Shown here piece by piece: positions 45,014 through 54,626 of a DNA stretch of 64,000 nucleotides. The DNA comes from Palsa-506 sp963709075 (lineage in GTDB: Bacteria > Actinomycetota > Actinomycetes > Streptosporangiales > Streptosporangiaceae). The number at the start of each line of letters is the position of its first letter. The stretch's first letter is position 1. Under the pieces are notes generated by a model. It searched no databases. It was not told the origin of the DNA and was given only the letters and a program-made list of their open reading frames with translations. The stretch covers positions 62,001 through 126,000 of the forward strand of contig CAVPUY010000004.1 in assembly GCA_963709075.1 (NCBI GenBank), given 5' to 3'. A program made the position numbers and the translations under genes.

Positions 45014-45055
45014 CCCCGCAGGTCACCCATCCCCGCAGGTCACCCATCCCCGCAG
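45014..45055. repeat. 17-bp tandem repeat, 2.5 copies
   Basis: CCCCGCAGGTCACCCAT starts at 45014 (with one change), 45031 and 45048. It lies just downstream of the glutamate-cysteine ligase stop and might affect transcript ends. Confidence 0.8.
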
Positions 45056-45062
45056 CGGCCGG

Positions 45063-46541
45063 CTAGCGCACTGGCCATTCGTGCACCGGCACGTTCGAGT
45101 GCATGTGCTCCAGGTAGCGGAGCGTCATCTGGCGCAGCGCCTCCGGCCGGGCCAGGCGGCCGGACTCCTCCAGCGCGTGCAGTGCCCCGGACTGCCAGGT
45201 CGCGCCGTTCCGGCCGGTCAGGCAACGCTGCTCGATGATGCCGAGCAGCCGTTCCGCCTGTCCGGTGTCCGCATGCCAGCGGCTCAGTCCCTCCCAGGCA
45301 AGCGGCAGCAGGCGGCGCAGGGTCAGCTCGGTCACCGGCACCTCGCCGAGGCCCGGCCAGTAGAGCCTGGCCTCGATGCCGTTCCGCGCTGCCTCCAGCA
45401 GGTTGTCATTGGCCGCGGCGAACGACATCTGGCTCCACACCGGCCGCTCCGCCTCGGCCAGCATCCGGACCAGGCCGTAGTAGAAGGCGGCATTGGCAAC
45501 GGTGTCGGCGACCGTCGGTCCGGCCGGCAGCACCCGGTTCTCCACCCGCAGGTGCGGCTGGCCGTCGACGGCCGCGTACACCGGGCGGTTCCACCGGTAG
45601 ACCGTGCCGTTGTGCAGGGTCAGCTCGGCGAGCTGCGGCGCGCGGTCGCACGCAAGCACCGCGTCCGGATTCTCGTCGTCGCACAGCGGCAGCAGCGCAG
45701 GGAAATAGCGCAGGTTCTCTTCGAACAGGTCGAACACCGAGGTGATCCACCGCTCGCCGAACCAGACCCGGGGCCGCACGCCCTGCGCCTTGAGCTCTTC
45801 CGGCCGGGTGTCGGTGGCCTGCTCGAACAGGGTGATCCTGGTCTCCGACCACAGCTCGCGGCCGAACAGGAACGGCGAGTTCGCGCCGAGCGCGACCTGC
45901 ACGCCGGCCAGCGCCTGGGCCGCGTTCCAGTAACTGCCGAAGGCCTCCGGGCTGACCTGCAGGTGCAGCTGGACACTCGTGCAGGCGGCCTCGGGCGCGA
46001 TGGTGTCGATGAAGGTCTCCAGCCGCTCCACGCCGTCGATCGCGATGTCCATCTCCTCGCCGCGGGCAGCGAAGATCTGCTCGTTCAGCAGCTTGTAGCG
46101 CGGGTTGGCCGAGATGGCCTGCTCGTCGACGTCGGTTTCCCGCAGGGTCGGCAGGATGCCGATCATGGCCAGCTTGGTGCCGGTCCGCGCGGCCTGCTGG
46201 TCGGCCTGGTTCAGGCTGCCCCGGATCTGGTCTTCCAGCCCGCCTACGGCGGTGCCTGCCAGCGTGCGCGGCGGCACGTTGATCTCCAGGTTGAACTGGC
46301 CGAGCTCGGTGGCCCAGGTCGGGTCGGCGATCGCGCCGAGCACGTCGGCGTTCTTCATCGACGGCCAGCCGTCCTGGTCCACCAGGTTCAGCTCGATCTC
46401 GAGCCCTACCTGCTGCGGCTCGGTCTCGAACCTGGACTCGCGGAGCATCCGCGCCAGCACGTCGAGGCAGAGCCTTACCTTCTCCCGGTAGGCACGCCGG
46501 TCAGCCTGACTGATGACGATCGCCGGGACATCCCTGCCCAT
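45063..46541 (-). CDS. glutamate-cysteine ligase family protein (GCS2)
   Basis: 492 residues. Condenses glutamate with cysteine or another amine using ATP. VGLEIELNLVDQDGWPSMKNADVL (ATP/Mg Glu residues), LGQFNLEINVPPRTL, ACTSVQLHLQV, GANSPFLFGRELWSETRI, VWFGERWITSVFDLFEENLRYFPALLP, LHNGTVYRWNRPVY and HLRVENRVLPAGPTVADTVANAAFYYGL are characteristic. Actinomycetes make mycothiol rather than glutathione, so the product may serve ergothioneine or gamma-glutamyl metabolism. The frame is intact. Confidence 0.88.
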   Translation of the reverse strand: MGRDVPAIVISQADRRAYREKVRLCLDVLARMLRESRFETEPQQVGLEIELNLVDQDGWPSMKNADVLGAIADPTWATELGQFNLEINVPPRTLAGTAVGGLEDQIRGSLNQADQQAARTGTKLAMIGILPTLRETDVDEQAISANPRYKLLNEQIFAARGEEMDIAIDGVERLETFIDTIAPEAACTSVQLHLQVSPEAFGSYWNAAQALAGVQVALGANSPFLFGRELWSETRITLFEQATDTRPEELKAQGVRPRVWFGERWITSVFDLFEENLRYFPALLPLCDDENPDAVLACDRAPQLAELTLHNGTVYRWNRPVYAAVDGQPHLRVENRVLPAGPTVADTVANAAFYYGLVRMLAEAERPVWSQMSFAAANDNLLEAARNGIEARLYWPGLGEVPVTELTLRRLLPLAWEGLSRWHADTGQAERLLGIIEQRCLTGRNGATWQSGALHALEESGRLARPEALRQMTLRYLEHMHSNVPVHEWPVR

Positions 46542-46672
46542 CGGAGCCTCCCCATGGCGTCAATGGGCGGACGGCTACGCCCCTAGCCTGGCACGATCGC
46601 CGCCCGGTGGCCAGGAATCCCGGTCCCGGGCGGCATGCGCGTCCCGGCGCCGGCTCGCTCGGCGCCCGCTGC

Positions 46673-47224
46673 TCAGTGACAGTGCGTGGTGAGGTAGGTG
46701 ACGAGGCTGATGAACGCCTGGCCGGTCTTGCCGTGCGTGGTGATGGCCGTCATCTGCTTCTCGAGCTGGCTCACCGAGTCGGCCGAGAATGCCCCGGCGC
46801 CGAGCGCGTCGTAGCCGGAAGCGATGATCTTGAGCTCGGGCGCGGCCTGGGCCGGCGCCTCGCCGGCCAGCCCGTTGAAGTACCCGGCGGCCGCCTTGAA
46901 GAACTGGCTGCCGTGCGCCAGGAAGAAGGCCTTGTTCCGGTCCGCTGCCGGGATCTTGGGCATGCTGTGCCCCAGGTTGCTGAAGTCAGCACAGAAGTGG
47001 CCGGTCAGCTTGGGCGCGGGGAAGCCGGCCACGCCAGCCGCGCTGCCGCCGGCCGAACCGCCGCCGGCCGAACCGCCGCCGGACGACGCGGCGGCGGTGC
47101 TCGCGGCGCCCGCGGCGGCGGCGCCGAGCGAGCCGCCGCCGCAGCCGCCGAGGACGAGGCAGGCGCTCGCGGCAGCAGCAGCAGCGATCCCGGCGGCCCG
47201 GGTAGTAGATCTGATGGCGAACAT
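46673..47224 (-). CDS. small lipoprotein of unknown function
   Basis: 183 residues from ATG 47224. Signal region GIAAAAAASACLVLGGCGGG ends in lipobox LGGC. A Gly/Ser/Ala-rich linker with the repeat GGGSAGG follows, then a globular part HFCADFSNLGHSMPKIPAADRNKAFFLAHGSQFFKAAAGYFNGLAGEAP ... SQLEKQMTAITTHGKTGQAFISLVTYLTTHCH with two Cys that could pair. Outer face of the membrane. No named family. Confidence 0.75.
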   Translation of the reverse strand: MFAIRSTTRAAGIAAAAAASACLVLGGCGGGSLGAAAAGAASTAAASSGGGSAGGGSAGGSAAGVAGFPAPKLTGHFCADFSNLGHSMPKIPAADRNKAFFLAHGSQFFKAAAGYFNGLAGEAPAQAAPELKIIASGYDALGAGAFSADSVSQLEKQMTAITTHGKTGQAFISLVTYLTTHCH

Positions 47225-47371
47225 GTCATGCCTTTCCTGGTGGCCGTGTCTGACCGGGGGCCGCTGCCTGCGGCAGCGCGGCCAGGCACCGATCGTGGGC
47301 TGGCCGCGTTGCAACGGCGTTACAGCCCGGTTGCGGCAGGTGCCAGGAAAAAGGCAAACGAAATAAGCCTT

Positions 47372-47419
47372 TTAACGGGAGGTCGTCGCGGACTGCAGTA
47401 AGCGAGGACCTCCCGTTAA
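47372..47419 (-). terminator. hairpin terminator-like structure after the GST-type gene
   Basis: Arms 47372-47389 and 47402-47419 (TTAACGGGAGGTC / GACCTCCCGTTAA plus 5 more bases, one mismatch) enclose a 12-base loop. The hairpin starts at the TAA stop of the GST-type gene. On the minus strand it is followed by AAAGGCTTATTTCGTTT, a T-containing tail. Likely a transcription terminator, possibly bidirectional. Confidence 0.75.
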
Positions 47420-48429
47420 TAATCGGTGCTTGCCTCCCGGCCGGGCGCCGGGGCCGACCAGTCGAGCAGCGGGCCGTCCGGCACGATCCTGGACGGGTTG
47501 AGGTGCGGGTGCGTCATGAAGTAGTGCCGCTTGATGTGGTCGAACCTGGTCGTCTCGGTGAAAGCCGGCATCGAGTAAAGGTCGCGGGCGTAGCCCCACA
47601 GGTTCGGGTAGTCGGACAGCCTGCGCAGGTTCGTCTTGAAGTGCGAGTAGTAGACGGCGTCGAAGCGGGCCAGGGTCACCCAGAGCCGGACGTCCGCCTC
47701 GGTGATGGCATCGCCGAGCAGGTACCGGCGGCAGGCCAGCCGCTGCTCGAGGTCGTCGAGGGTGGCGAAGACGCGGGTGACCGCCTGGTGGTAGTGGTCC
47801 TGCGAGCGGGCGAAGCCGGACCGGTAGACGCCGTTGTTGACATTCTCGTAGACGACCTCGTTGACGGCGTCGATCTCGGCCCGGCGGGCGGCCGGGTACA
47901 GGTCCGGCGCGCCGCCGGCGATCCAGCCGCCGAACGCCGTGCTCAGGTCGATCGTGATGTCAGGGAAGTTGTTGCTGACGATGCGGCCGGTGACCCGGTC
48001 CCAGAGCACCGGCACGGAGATATGGCCCTGGTAGCCGGGCTCGGTCGCGTCGTAAGCCTCGCGCAGCAGGGCGAACCCGTTGACCGGGTCGAGCGAGTGG
48101 CCGTCGCCCTCGCGGAACGCCCAGCCGCGGCCGTCCCTGACCGGGTCGACCGCCGACAGCGAGATGACATCCTCCAGCCCGAGCAGCTTGCGGACGATCG
48201 CCGTCCGGTGCGCCCACGGGCAGGCCCAGGAGATGTACAGGTGGTACCGGCCCGGCTCGGCCGGGTATCCGGTCGAGCCGTCGGCGGTGATCCGGCCGCG
48301 GAACGGGTACGGAGCCCGGACGAACTCGGCCGCCTGCTTCCTGCCCGGCGTGCTGAAGTCGCCGTAGTCGCCGTACGCGGCGAAGTCGACCGGGCTCGCG
48401 CCGGCGGCCTGCTGCTCGGTTGCGGTCAT
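47416..48429 (-). CDS. glutathionyl-hydroquinone reductase-like GST (Xi class)
   Basis: 337 residues. The catalytic Cys lies in LYISWACPWAHRTAIVRKLLGL (the CPWA motif). FREGDGHSLDPVNGFALLREAYDATEPGYQGHISVPVLWDR, IVSNNFPDI, NNGVYRSGFARSQ and DVRLWVTLARFDAVYYSHFKTNLRRL are hallmarks of the YqjG/ECM4 family. It reductively removes a thiol from hydroquinone conjugates; in mycothiol producers the thiol partner may differ. Start overlaps the SARP-type gene stop (ATGA). The stop lies at the terminator hairpin. Confidence 0.92.
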   Translation of the reverse strand: MTATEQQAAGASPVDFAAYGDYGDFSTPGRKQAAEFVRAPYPFRGRITADGSTGYPAEPGRYHLYISWACPWAHRTAIVRKLLGLEDVISLSAVDPVRDGRGWAFREGDGHSLDPVNGFALLREAYDATEPGYQGHISVPVLWDRVTGRIVSNNFPDITIDLSTAFGGWIAGGAPDLYPAARRAEIDAVNEVVYENVNNGVYRSGFARSQDHYHQAVTRVFATLDDLEQRLACRRYLLGDAITEADVRLWVTLARFDAVYYSHFKTNLRRLSDYPNLWGYARDLYSMPAFTETTRFDHIKRHYFMTHPHLNPSRIVPDGPLLDWSAPAPGREASTDY

Positions 48430-51400
48430 CGCTCCTCCTCGGCCGCGCCTGGAAGGTCCGCCTGGTCGCCCTGCTGGGCCAGCGTCACGGCCTGTTCTAC
48501 TGGCATAGCCTGGCCGGCCGCCTGCGCCAGGGCGAATCGCTGCGGGCCGAGCGCGGCCGCCGTTGCCGCGACCGCCTCGTTGAACCTGGCCAGTTCCGGG
48601 CCGGGAATGGGCGAGCCGATTGCCGCGCGCAGCGCCTGGGCGGCGCTGAACAGCACAGCGGCCCGCTCGGCTTTCCCCTCGGCCGCGTCAACCCCGGCGA
48701 TCTCGGTCAGGCTCTCCGCGATGGACCGGCGCTCGCCGACGGCCTCGGCAAGCTCCAGGCTGCGCCGGTGGAATGCCCGGGCGGCAGCGAACTCCTTGCG
48801 CGCCAGCGCCGCCAGGCCGAGGTTGGTCAGCGCGACCGACGACAGCCGCCGGTCGCCGACCTGCCCGGCCAGCTCAAGCGCGTCGGCGTGCAACGCCGCG
48901 GCGCGGTCGAAGTCGCCCGCGTTGTGCGCGACCATGCCGAGGTTGGTCAGCGCGCCGCCGATCAGCTTCCGGTCGCCGAGTTTCCTTGCGTTCCCCAGGT
49001 GCTCATCGAAGCGCGCCGAAGCCAGCGGGAAATCACCCTGGTCGAGCGCCACCACGCCGAGGTTGCCGAGGATCAGGGTGGCCATCCGCAGGTCGCCGAC
49101 CTCGCCGAAGCGGGCCATGCTCTCCGTGTAGTACGCGGTGGCCCTGGCCAGGTCGCCGCCGTGCAGCGCCAGGCGGCCGAGGCCGCTCAGCGACCTGGCC
49201 ATCTGCTGCACCTCGCCGACGCCGGCCGCCAGCTCAAGCGCCTCGGTGTACATGGCCCTGGCCGCCGGGTAATCGCCGCGGATGTGCGCGCCGGCGCCGA
49301 GGTCGCCCAGGCAGCTGGCGACCCGCGCGTCGTCGCCGAGCACGCGCCAGATGGCCAGGCTCTCCTGCTGGCAGGCGCGCTGCGCGGCGAAGTCGGCGTG
49401 CACGGCGGCCAGCTGCCCGGCGCCGTCAAGCGCGATCGCCCGCAGCCGCAGGCCAGCGGCCGGCCCGGCCGCCGCCAGCGCGGCATCGAGCCAGCGCCTG
49501 CCGAGGCCGATGTGGCCGCGTACCACCCAGAACGGGGCCAGCAGCCCGGCCAGCTGCAGCGCCGACTCGGCGAGTTCCGGCAGGCCGGCCGCCATGCTCC
49601 ATTCCAGGCCGGCCCGGAAGTTGTCGAGATCGGCCTCCAGCAGGTCGAGCCAGGCACCCTGGTCTGGCCCCTCCAGGCCCGCCTCGGCGGCGAACCCGAG
49701 CAGCCAGCTCAGGTGCCGGCCGCTGAGCTCAGCGGATTCGCCGGCCTGCCGCAGCTGCTGCCGCGCGTACTGGTGGATGGACTCGAGCATCCCGTAGCGC
49801 ATGCTGCCGAGCCGCTCGTCCACGGTCAGCAGCGACCGGTCGACCAGCGCGGTGACGGTCTGGAACACCAGGTCCGGGGTCAGCGCGCCGCCCGGGCAGA
49901 CCGCCTCGGCCGCCTCCAGGGTGCAGCCGCCGGCGAAGACGGCCAGCCTGCGCAGGCAGATCTGCTCGGCCTCGCTGAGCAGGTCATGACTCCATTCGAT
50001 GGCCGCGCGCAGGGTCCGGTGCCTGGGCAGCCCGCCCCGGCTTGGCGCCGGCCAGCAGCCGGAACCGGTCGTCCAGCCGGGCCGCGAGCTGCCCGGCGGT
50101 CAGCGCGTTGACCCGGGCGGCGGCCAGCTCGATCGCCAGCGGGATGCCGTCCAGGCGGCGGCAGACCTCGCTGACCGCCGCGACGTTGCCGGCGGTCAGC
50201 CCGAAGCCCGGCCTGGCCAGCCCGGCCCGGTCGCAGAACAGCCGCACCGACTCGGCCGCGGCGGCGACGCCGGGATCGGCGGCGTCCGGCGGCGGCAACA
50301 CGAGCGGCGGTACCGGCCAGGTCGCCTCCCCGGCGAGGCCGAGCCTGCTCTGGCTGGTCGCCAGGATCCGCAGCTCCGGGCAGCCCCGGAGCAGCCCGCT
50401 CGCCAGCTCGGCGACCGCGTCGACGAGATGTTCGCAGTTGTCGATGATGAGCAGGAGGTCGCGTCCGGCCAGGGCGGCGGTGATGCTGTCGAGGTACGGC
50501 CGGCCCGGCTCCTCCCTGATCGACAGCGTGGTCGCCACCGCCGCCTCGACGAGGTCCGGCCTGGTGATCTGGGCGAGCTCGACCAGCCAGACCCCGGCGG
50601 GATGCCGGGACGACGCCTGCGCTCCGGCCCGCAGCGCCAGCCTGGTCTTACCGGAGCCGCCCGGCCCGGTCAGCGTGAGCAGCCTGGACAGGCCAAGCAG
50701 GTCCCTGATCGTGGCCAGCTCGGCTTCCCGGCCGACGAACGAGGTGGTCTCGGCAGGCAGGCCGGGGGCCGGGGCTGGCGCGGGCGGCACCGGCGCAACG
50801 TGCTGGATGCGGCGTTCAGCAACACCTGGCTGGCTCGCCACTTCCGTCAGGTCCGGCCTGCCCGGGGCCGGCCCAGCCTGGGCCGGCTGCCAGTCGAGGT
50901 CAGGCAGCTGGCGGAGTATCGCCTCGTGCAGCCGGTGCAGCCGGGGATTGGGATCGATGCCGAGCTCATCGGCCAGCCGCGTCCGCAGCTCACGATAGGC
51001 ACGCAACGCGTCCGCCTGGCGGCCGCACCGGTAGCAGGTGAGCATCAGCTGGCCGCACAGCCGCTCGCGCAGCGGATAGGCGGCGGCGAGTCCGTCGAGC
51101 TCGCTGGTCAGGCTGGCATGGCGGCCGCAGGCAAGGTCGGCTTCCACCCGGTCCTCGATCGCGGCCAGCCGGGCTTCTTCCAGCCGTGCCACGTCCGCCT
51201 GGGCAAAGGCGAAGTCGGCGACGTCACAGAGCGCCGGGCCGCGCCACAGCGCGAGCGCCGTCCTCAGCCCGGCGGCCGCGGCCTCGGCCTCGCCGTCGTC
51301 GAGGTCCCGGCGCGCGGCGCTGGCCAGCTGCTCGAACCGGCTTGCGTCCAGCTGGCCGGCTTCCAGCCGGAGCCGGTAACCGGGCGGCTGGGTGACCAGC

Positions 51401-51636
51401 GCGGTCGCGGCAGGTCCGAGCGCGCGGCGCAGCCTGGAGATGTAGACACGCAGCGTGGCCATGCTGTGCGGCGGCGGCTCGCCTGCCCACAGGTCATCGG
51501 CGAGCCGGTCGGCCGACACCACCTGGCCAGCCGCAAGCAGCAGCCGGGCCAGCAGTGTCCGCTCCCGGAGCCCGCCCAGGTCCACCGTCAGCCCGCCGCT
51601 CTCGGCCTCGACCGACCCGAGGATGCGGAACTCCAC
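48426..51636 (-). CDS. AfsR/SARP-type regulator: BTAD + NB-ARC ATPase + TPR, one frameshift
   Basis: About 1069 residues. Residues 1-90 are an OmpR-like winged helix (MEFRILGSVEAESGGL, ATLRVYISRLRRALGPAA, GYRLRLEAGQLDASRF), 95-245 the bacterial activation domain (CGQLMLTCYRCGRQADALRAYRELRTRLADELGIDPNPRLHRLHEAIL), 300-550 an NB-ARC ATPase with Walker A LTGPGGSGKTRLALR and LLIIDNCEHLVDAV. The frame shifts near 50030 (insertion-like) to LRAAIEWSHDLLSEAEQICLRRLAVFAGGCTLEAAE, then eight or so TPR-like repeats (for example LGNLGVVALDQGDFPLASARFDE). A large signal-integrating activator, often tied to secondary metabolism; here its overlapping partner is the GST-type gene. Confidence 0.9.
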
Positions 51637-51838
51637 GGCCCTACCGTCTCATCTGGTGGCCGGTAACCCATCGTAAACAGGCATTTCGTCGTGCGCACGG
51701 CCCGGCGAGCAGGCCAAGGCCGCCGGGGCCAGAGGCTGGCTGCCGCTGGCGCCGGCTCCGCGCTATCCCGGGGCGGATACGGTGGATCCCGGGCCCCGCG
51801 CCCGGCCCGCGGGGTGACTGACCGGGCGGAGGCAGCCA

Positions 51839-52021
51839 GTGACTGCGGACATACCGAACGACGAGTTCATCGAGGGCGGCGAGGGCGGCGACTCTGCCTG
51901 CTGGGCGCACCTGGTGTGCCCGGACTGCGGGGCAATGGAGTCCGGAGGCCACAGGGAAGGCTGCCCGGCGATCCCGGCCGGCGATGACCAGCGGTCCGCT
52001 GATGCCGGGAATCGCCCGTGA
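51839..52021 (+). CDS. small Cys-containing protein, 60 residues
   Basis: GTG 51839 is preceded by GGCGGAGGCAGCCA. The product is MTADIPNDEFIEGGEGGDSACW then AHLVCPDCGAMESGGHREGCPA, with a CxxC and a third and fourth Cys/His that could bind zinc. Small proteins of this shape are common in actinomycetes; no function is known to me. The good ribosome site and balanced composition favour a real gene. Confidence 0.62.
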   Translation: MTADIPNDEFIEGGEGGDSACWAHLVCPDCGAMESGGHREGCPAIPAGDDQRSADAGNRP

Positions 52022-52048
52022 CGAGCCTGCATGTCCGATGCGGCGCCG

Positions 52049-52878
52049 CTACAGGCCGCCGTCGCTGTGCAGCAGCTGGCCGTTGATCCAGCCGCCCTCG
52101 GCCGAGCACAGGAACGCGATCAGGTTGGCCGCGTCGCGTGGCTGGCCCAGCCGCCCGAGCGGCGTGAGCGCGGTCAGCTCGGCCTGCTGCTGCTGGCTCA
52201 TCCAGCCGTTATCGGTCGGCCCGGGATTGACGCAGTTTGCGCTGATCCCCAGGTGCGACAACTCCGTCGCGGCGGCGATGACGATCCGGTCGAGTGCGCC
52301 CTTCGACGCCCCGTAGGGCAGGTTGCCCGCGGTGTGGTCTGAGGTCAGCGCGATGATCCGGCCGGTGCCGTGCGGGCTGGCGAACTGGCGCGCGAACTCG
52401 CGGATCAGCAGCCATGCCGCCCTGGCGTTGACCGCGAAATGCCGGTCGAAGGATGCGACGTCGGTGGTCAGGATGGTGGATTCCACCGACTCGCTGTGCG
52501 AGAGCACCAAGGCGGTAACCGGGCCGAGGGCGGCGCGGGCCTGATCAAGCACCCGCGCCGGAGTCCCGGTGTCCTGCAGGTCCGCCTCGATAGCGCGCGC
52601 ACCGCGCGCCGGCCTGCCTGCAGCCGTGCGGCGAGTTCTTCGGCTGCCCCGTTATCAATGCCCCAGGCCATTCGCGCGTCGTACGGCGCGAAATGCGTGA
52701 ACGCCACGTCCCAGCCGGTCTCGGCGAGGCGCAGGGCGATTGCGGTCGCGATCCCGACTCGCCGCCCGGCTCCCGTCACCAGCGCGACCCGGCGCTGGCC
52801 GGCTCCGGTGCCACGGTCGCCGGCGCTGATGGCGTCAGGCTGGGCGGCGCGTTCGGCGCCGGGGCTGTCGGGGCGCAT
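52049..52878 (-). CDS. short-chain dehydrogenase/reductase, one frameshift
   Basis: About 276 residues from ATG 52878 (52890 also possible). NADP motif VALVTGAGRRVGIATAIALRLAETGWDVAF, then ELAARLQAG; near 52605 one base seems missing and the protein continues in a new frame with ARVLDQARAALGPVTALVLSHSES. Catalytic Ser (IIALTSDHT) and YGASKGALDRIV (Tyr-x3-Lys) follow, then the substrate loop and HSDGGL end. It resembles FabG-type reductases. The substrate is unknown. Confidence 0.82.
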
Positions 52879-52899
52879 GACGTCAAGCATGCCAGGGCG

Positions 52900-53045
52900 G
52901 GCAACTGCAGGCCGGGCGGGCCGGATGGCGCCGGGCTCAGCGGGCGGATGGCGGCATCGCCGCCGGCAGGCCGGATGGCTGCCCGGGCTCAGCGGGCCAG
53001 ATGGCGCCGGGCTCGCCCGGCCGGATGGCGGCAGGCCGCGCGCGG
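52900..53045. repeat. degenerate GC-rich repeats (GCCGGATGGC-type)
   Basis: Variants of GGGCTCAGCGGGCCGGATGGC recur irregularly between the SDR and sulfite-oxidase genes. There is no coding signal. Confidence 0.55.
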
Positions 53046-53053
53046 GATGGCCG

Positions 53054-54181
53054 TTATGGCATGGGCTCGAGCTGCACGCTGATCTCGTGGATGAAGTTAC
53101 CGCCGTAGCCGCGGCGGTTCCACTCCGGCCGCTCGGGTTGCGTATGACCGGCCAGGTCGGTGGCCCGGGCCCTGATCGCCGTCTCGCCCGGCCGGCCGGC
53201 CGGCGCCAGATGTTCCCACCACTGCCAGCCGTGCGTGGTCGGCTCGCCGGTCAGGCTGGCCTCCTGCCAGGCACCGCCAGCCACGCTCACCTCAACGCGG
53301 GCGATTGGCGCCGCGCCGGACCAGGCCACTCCGCGGACTGCGAGCTGTCCGCCGGGCGGCCGCCCGGAGGGCAGGCGCTCGCCCGGGCCAGGCTCCGTGA
53401 TGAGGGCCCGGACCCGCTGCATCCGGACCGGCTCCCTGACCACCGTGCCGCCGACGGACCGCTCATAGGTGTAGTCAACGGCCTGGAAGTACCCGCCGAA
53501 GGGCGCGCTGGCAACCCGGATATCGGTCAGCCACTTGACTGAGGCGACCGCATACCAGCCGGGCACCACGAGCCTGACCGGCGCACCGTGCCTGACCGGC
53601 AGCGGCGCGCCGTTCATCGCGTAGGCGAGCAGCGCGCCGGATTCCCTGGCGTCAGCCACGGCCAGGCTCCGCTCGAACCAGATCGGCTCCGCCAAGTCGT
53701 CCGGCGTCCCCCGGTCGGCGCCACGGAAGATGAGCTCGGTCGCGGCCACCCGGAGGCCGGCCCGGTCGAGAACCTCGTCAAGCCGTACTCCGGTCCACTC
53801 AGCGGTGCCCACGGCACCGAGCTGCCACTGGGCGCCATCTATCGGCGGGCTGAACAGCGTCCGGCCGTTCCCCGCGCATTCGAGCGTCGCAACGAAGGTG
53901 TCGGCGGTCATCCCCTTGAGCTCGTCCAGGCTCAGTTCCAGCGGCTCCCGGACCAGGCCGCTGACGCTCAGCCGCCAGGCAGTCTCGTCGAGCACCGGGA
54001 TCGGGAAGTGGTTGCGGAGGTAGAAACCTCCATCCGGGGTCAGCAGCCTGCCGCCGACGGCTGGCGCCGGCGTCTCGCAATTGACCGGATCCTCGGTGAC
54101 GACAAGGAGTCCGGCGCCGGCCGCCGCCCGGCATACCTCGGCAGGATCGACGGCCGAGACCACTCCGTCGCGTTCCGGCAT
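53054..54181 (-). CDS. sulfite oxidase-family molybdopterin enzyme
   Basis: 375 residues from ATG 54181. Mo-pterin domain: FYLRNHFPIPVLDETAWRLSVSGLV, the Mo-ligand Cys in ATLECAGNGRTLF, GAVGTAEWTGVRLDEVL, RGADRGTPDDLAEPIWFERSL, LLAYAMNGAPLPVRHGAPVRLVVPGWYAVASVKWLTDI. The C-terminal Ig-like dimer domain has AWSGAAPIARVEVSVAGGAWQEASL and RPEWNRRGYGGNFIHEI. No signal peptide or haem domain is present, so it is probably cytosolic with an unknown electron acceptor. Oxidises sulfite or a related substrate. Confidence 0.9.
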   Translation of the reverse strand: MPERDGVVSAVDPAEVCRAAAGAGLLVVTEDPVNCETPAPAVGGRLLTPDGGFYLRNHFPIPVLDETAWRLSVSGLVREPLELSLDELKGMTADTFVATLECAGNGRTLFSPPIDGAQWQLGAVGTAEWTGVRLDEVLDRAGLRVAATELIFRGADRGTPDDLAEPIWFERSLAVADARESGALLAYAMNGAPLPVRHGAPVRLVVPGWYAVASVKWLTDIRVASAPFGGYFQAVDYTYERSVGGTVVREPVRMQRVRALITEPGPGERLPSGRPPGGQLAVRGVAWSGAAPIARVEVSVAGGAWQEASLTGEPTTHGWQWWEHLAPAGRPGETAIRARATDLAGHTQPERPEWNRRGYGGNFIHEISVQLEPMP

Positions 54182-54344
54182 TGCTGTGCCCTCCCCGTCA
54201 AGCGGCCCCCGGCGACTTTCCCGGGCCCAGGCGCACCACATCCACGCTCCTGACCGGCGCTTTCACAATAGTCTACCTTATCTTATCGGAATTAATTGCC
54301 TGCTGGCTTTCCCTGGCCCCGCCGTGGCGGCGCGGTTGCCCGAC

Positions 54345-54360
54345 GTGGTGGATCGCGCGA
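54345..54360. repeat. isolated copy of the GTGGTGGATCGCGCGA motif
   Basis: GTGGTGGATCGCGCGA matches 15 of 16 bases at the start of the inverted repeat at 2282 and all 16 in its right arm (complement, 2322-2337). It is 20 bp from palindromic repeat copy C. The whole 54182-54620 gap is gene-free: an AT-rich patch at 54265-54300, this motif, copy C, and GC arrays of GGGGCGGGAACC (54486-54540). Confidence 0.7.
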
Positions 54361-54379
54361 CCGCACCAGGCTGCCCGCC

Positions 54380-54438
54380 AACCCCATGATGCCACGACCA
54401 CGGGGTCAGGTGCCCTTGGATGTCACATTCATCGGGTT
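54380..54438. repeat. 60-bp palindromic repeat, copy C
   Basis: Ends AACCCCATGATG and CACATTCATCGGGTT. The centre CACGGGGTCAGGTGCCC is shared with copy A (before its IS insertion). The left arm is more diverged than in copy B. Non-coding gap between the sulfite-oxidase and MalY-type genes. Confidence 0.88.
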
Positions 54439-54560
54439 CCGGGCGGGAGGCCGGACCGGGACTCGGACCGGGCGGGGCGAGCGCGGGGCGGGAACCAGGG
54501 GCGGGAACCGGGGCGGGAACCCGGGGCGGGAACCGCGGGACGAGGGCCGGGCGGCAGGCG

Positions 54561-54626
54561 GCGCGGGTGCAGTCCCGTGCCGGGGGCAGGTCGGCGCGGG
54601 TGCAGTCCCGTGCCGGGGGCAGGTCA
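54561..54626. repeat. 33-bp tandem repeat, 2 copies
   Basis: GCGCGGGTGCAGTCCCGTGC starts the unit at 54561 and 54594. The second copy ends at the MalY-type stop codon, so the repeat abuts the 3' end of that gene. Confidence 0.85.

Noticed and set aside
45014..45055. Repeat after the glutamate-cysteine ligase considered as a terminator
   Set aside because: It is a direct, not inverted, repeat and cannot form a hairpin of its own.
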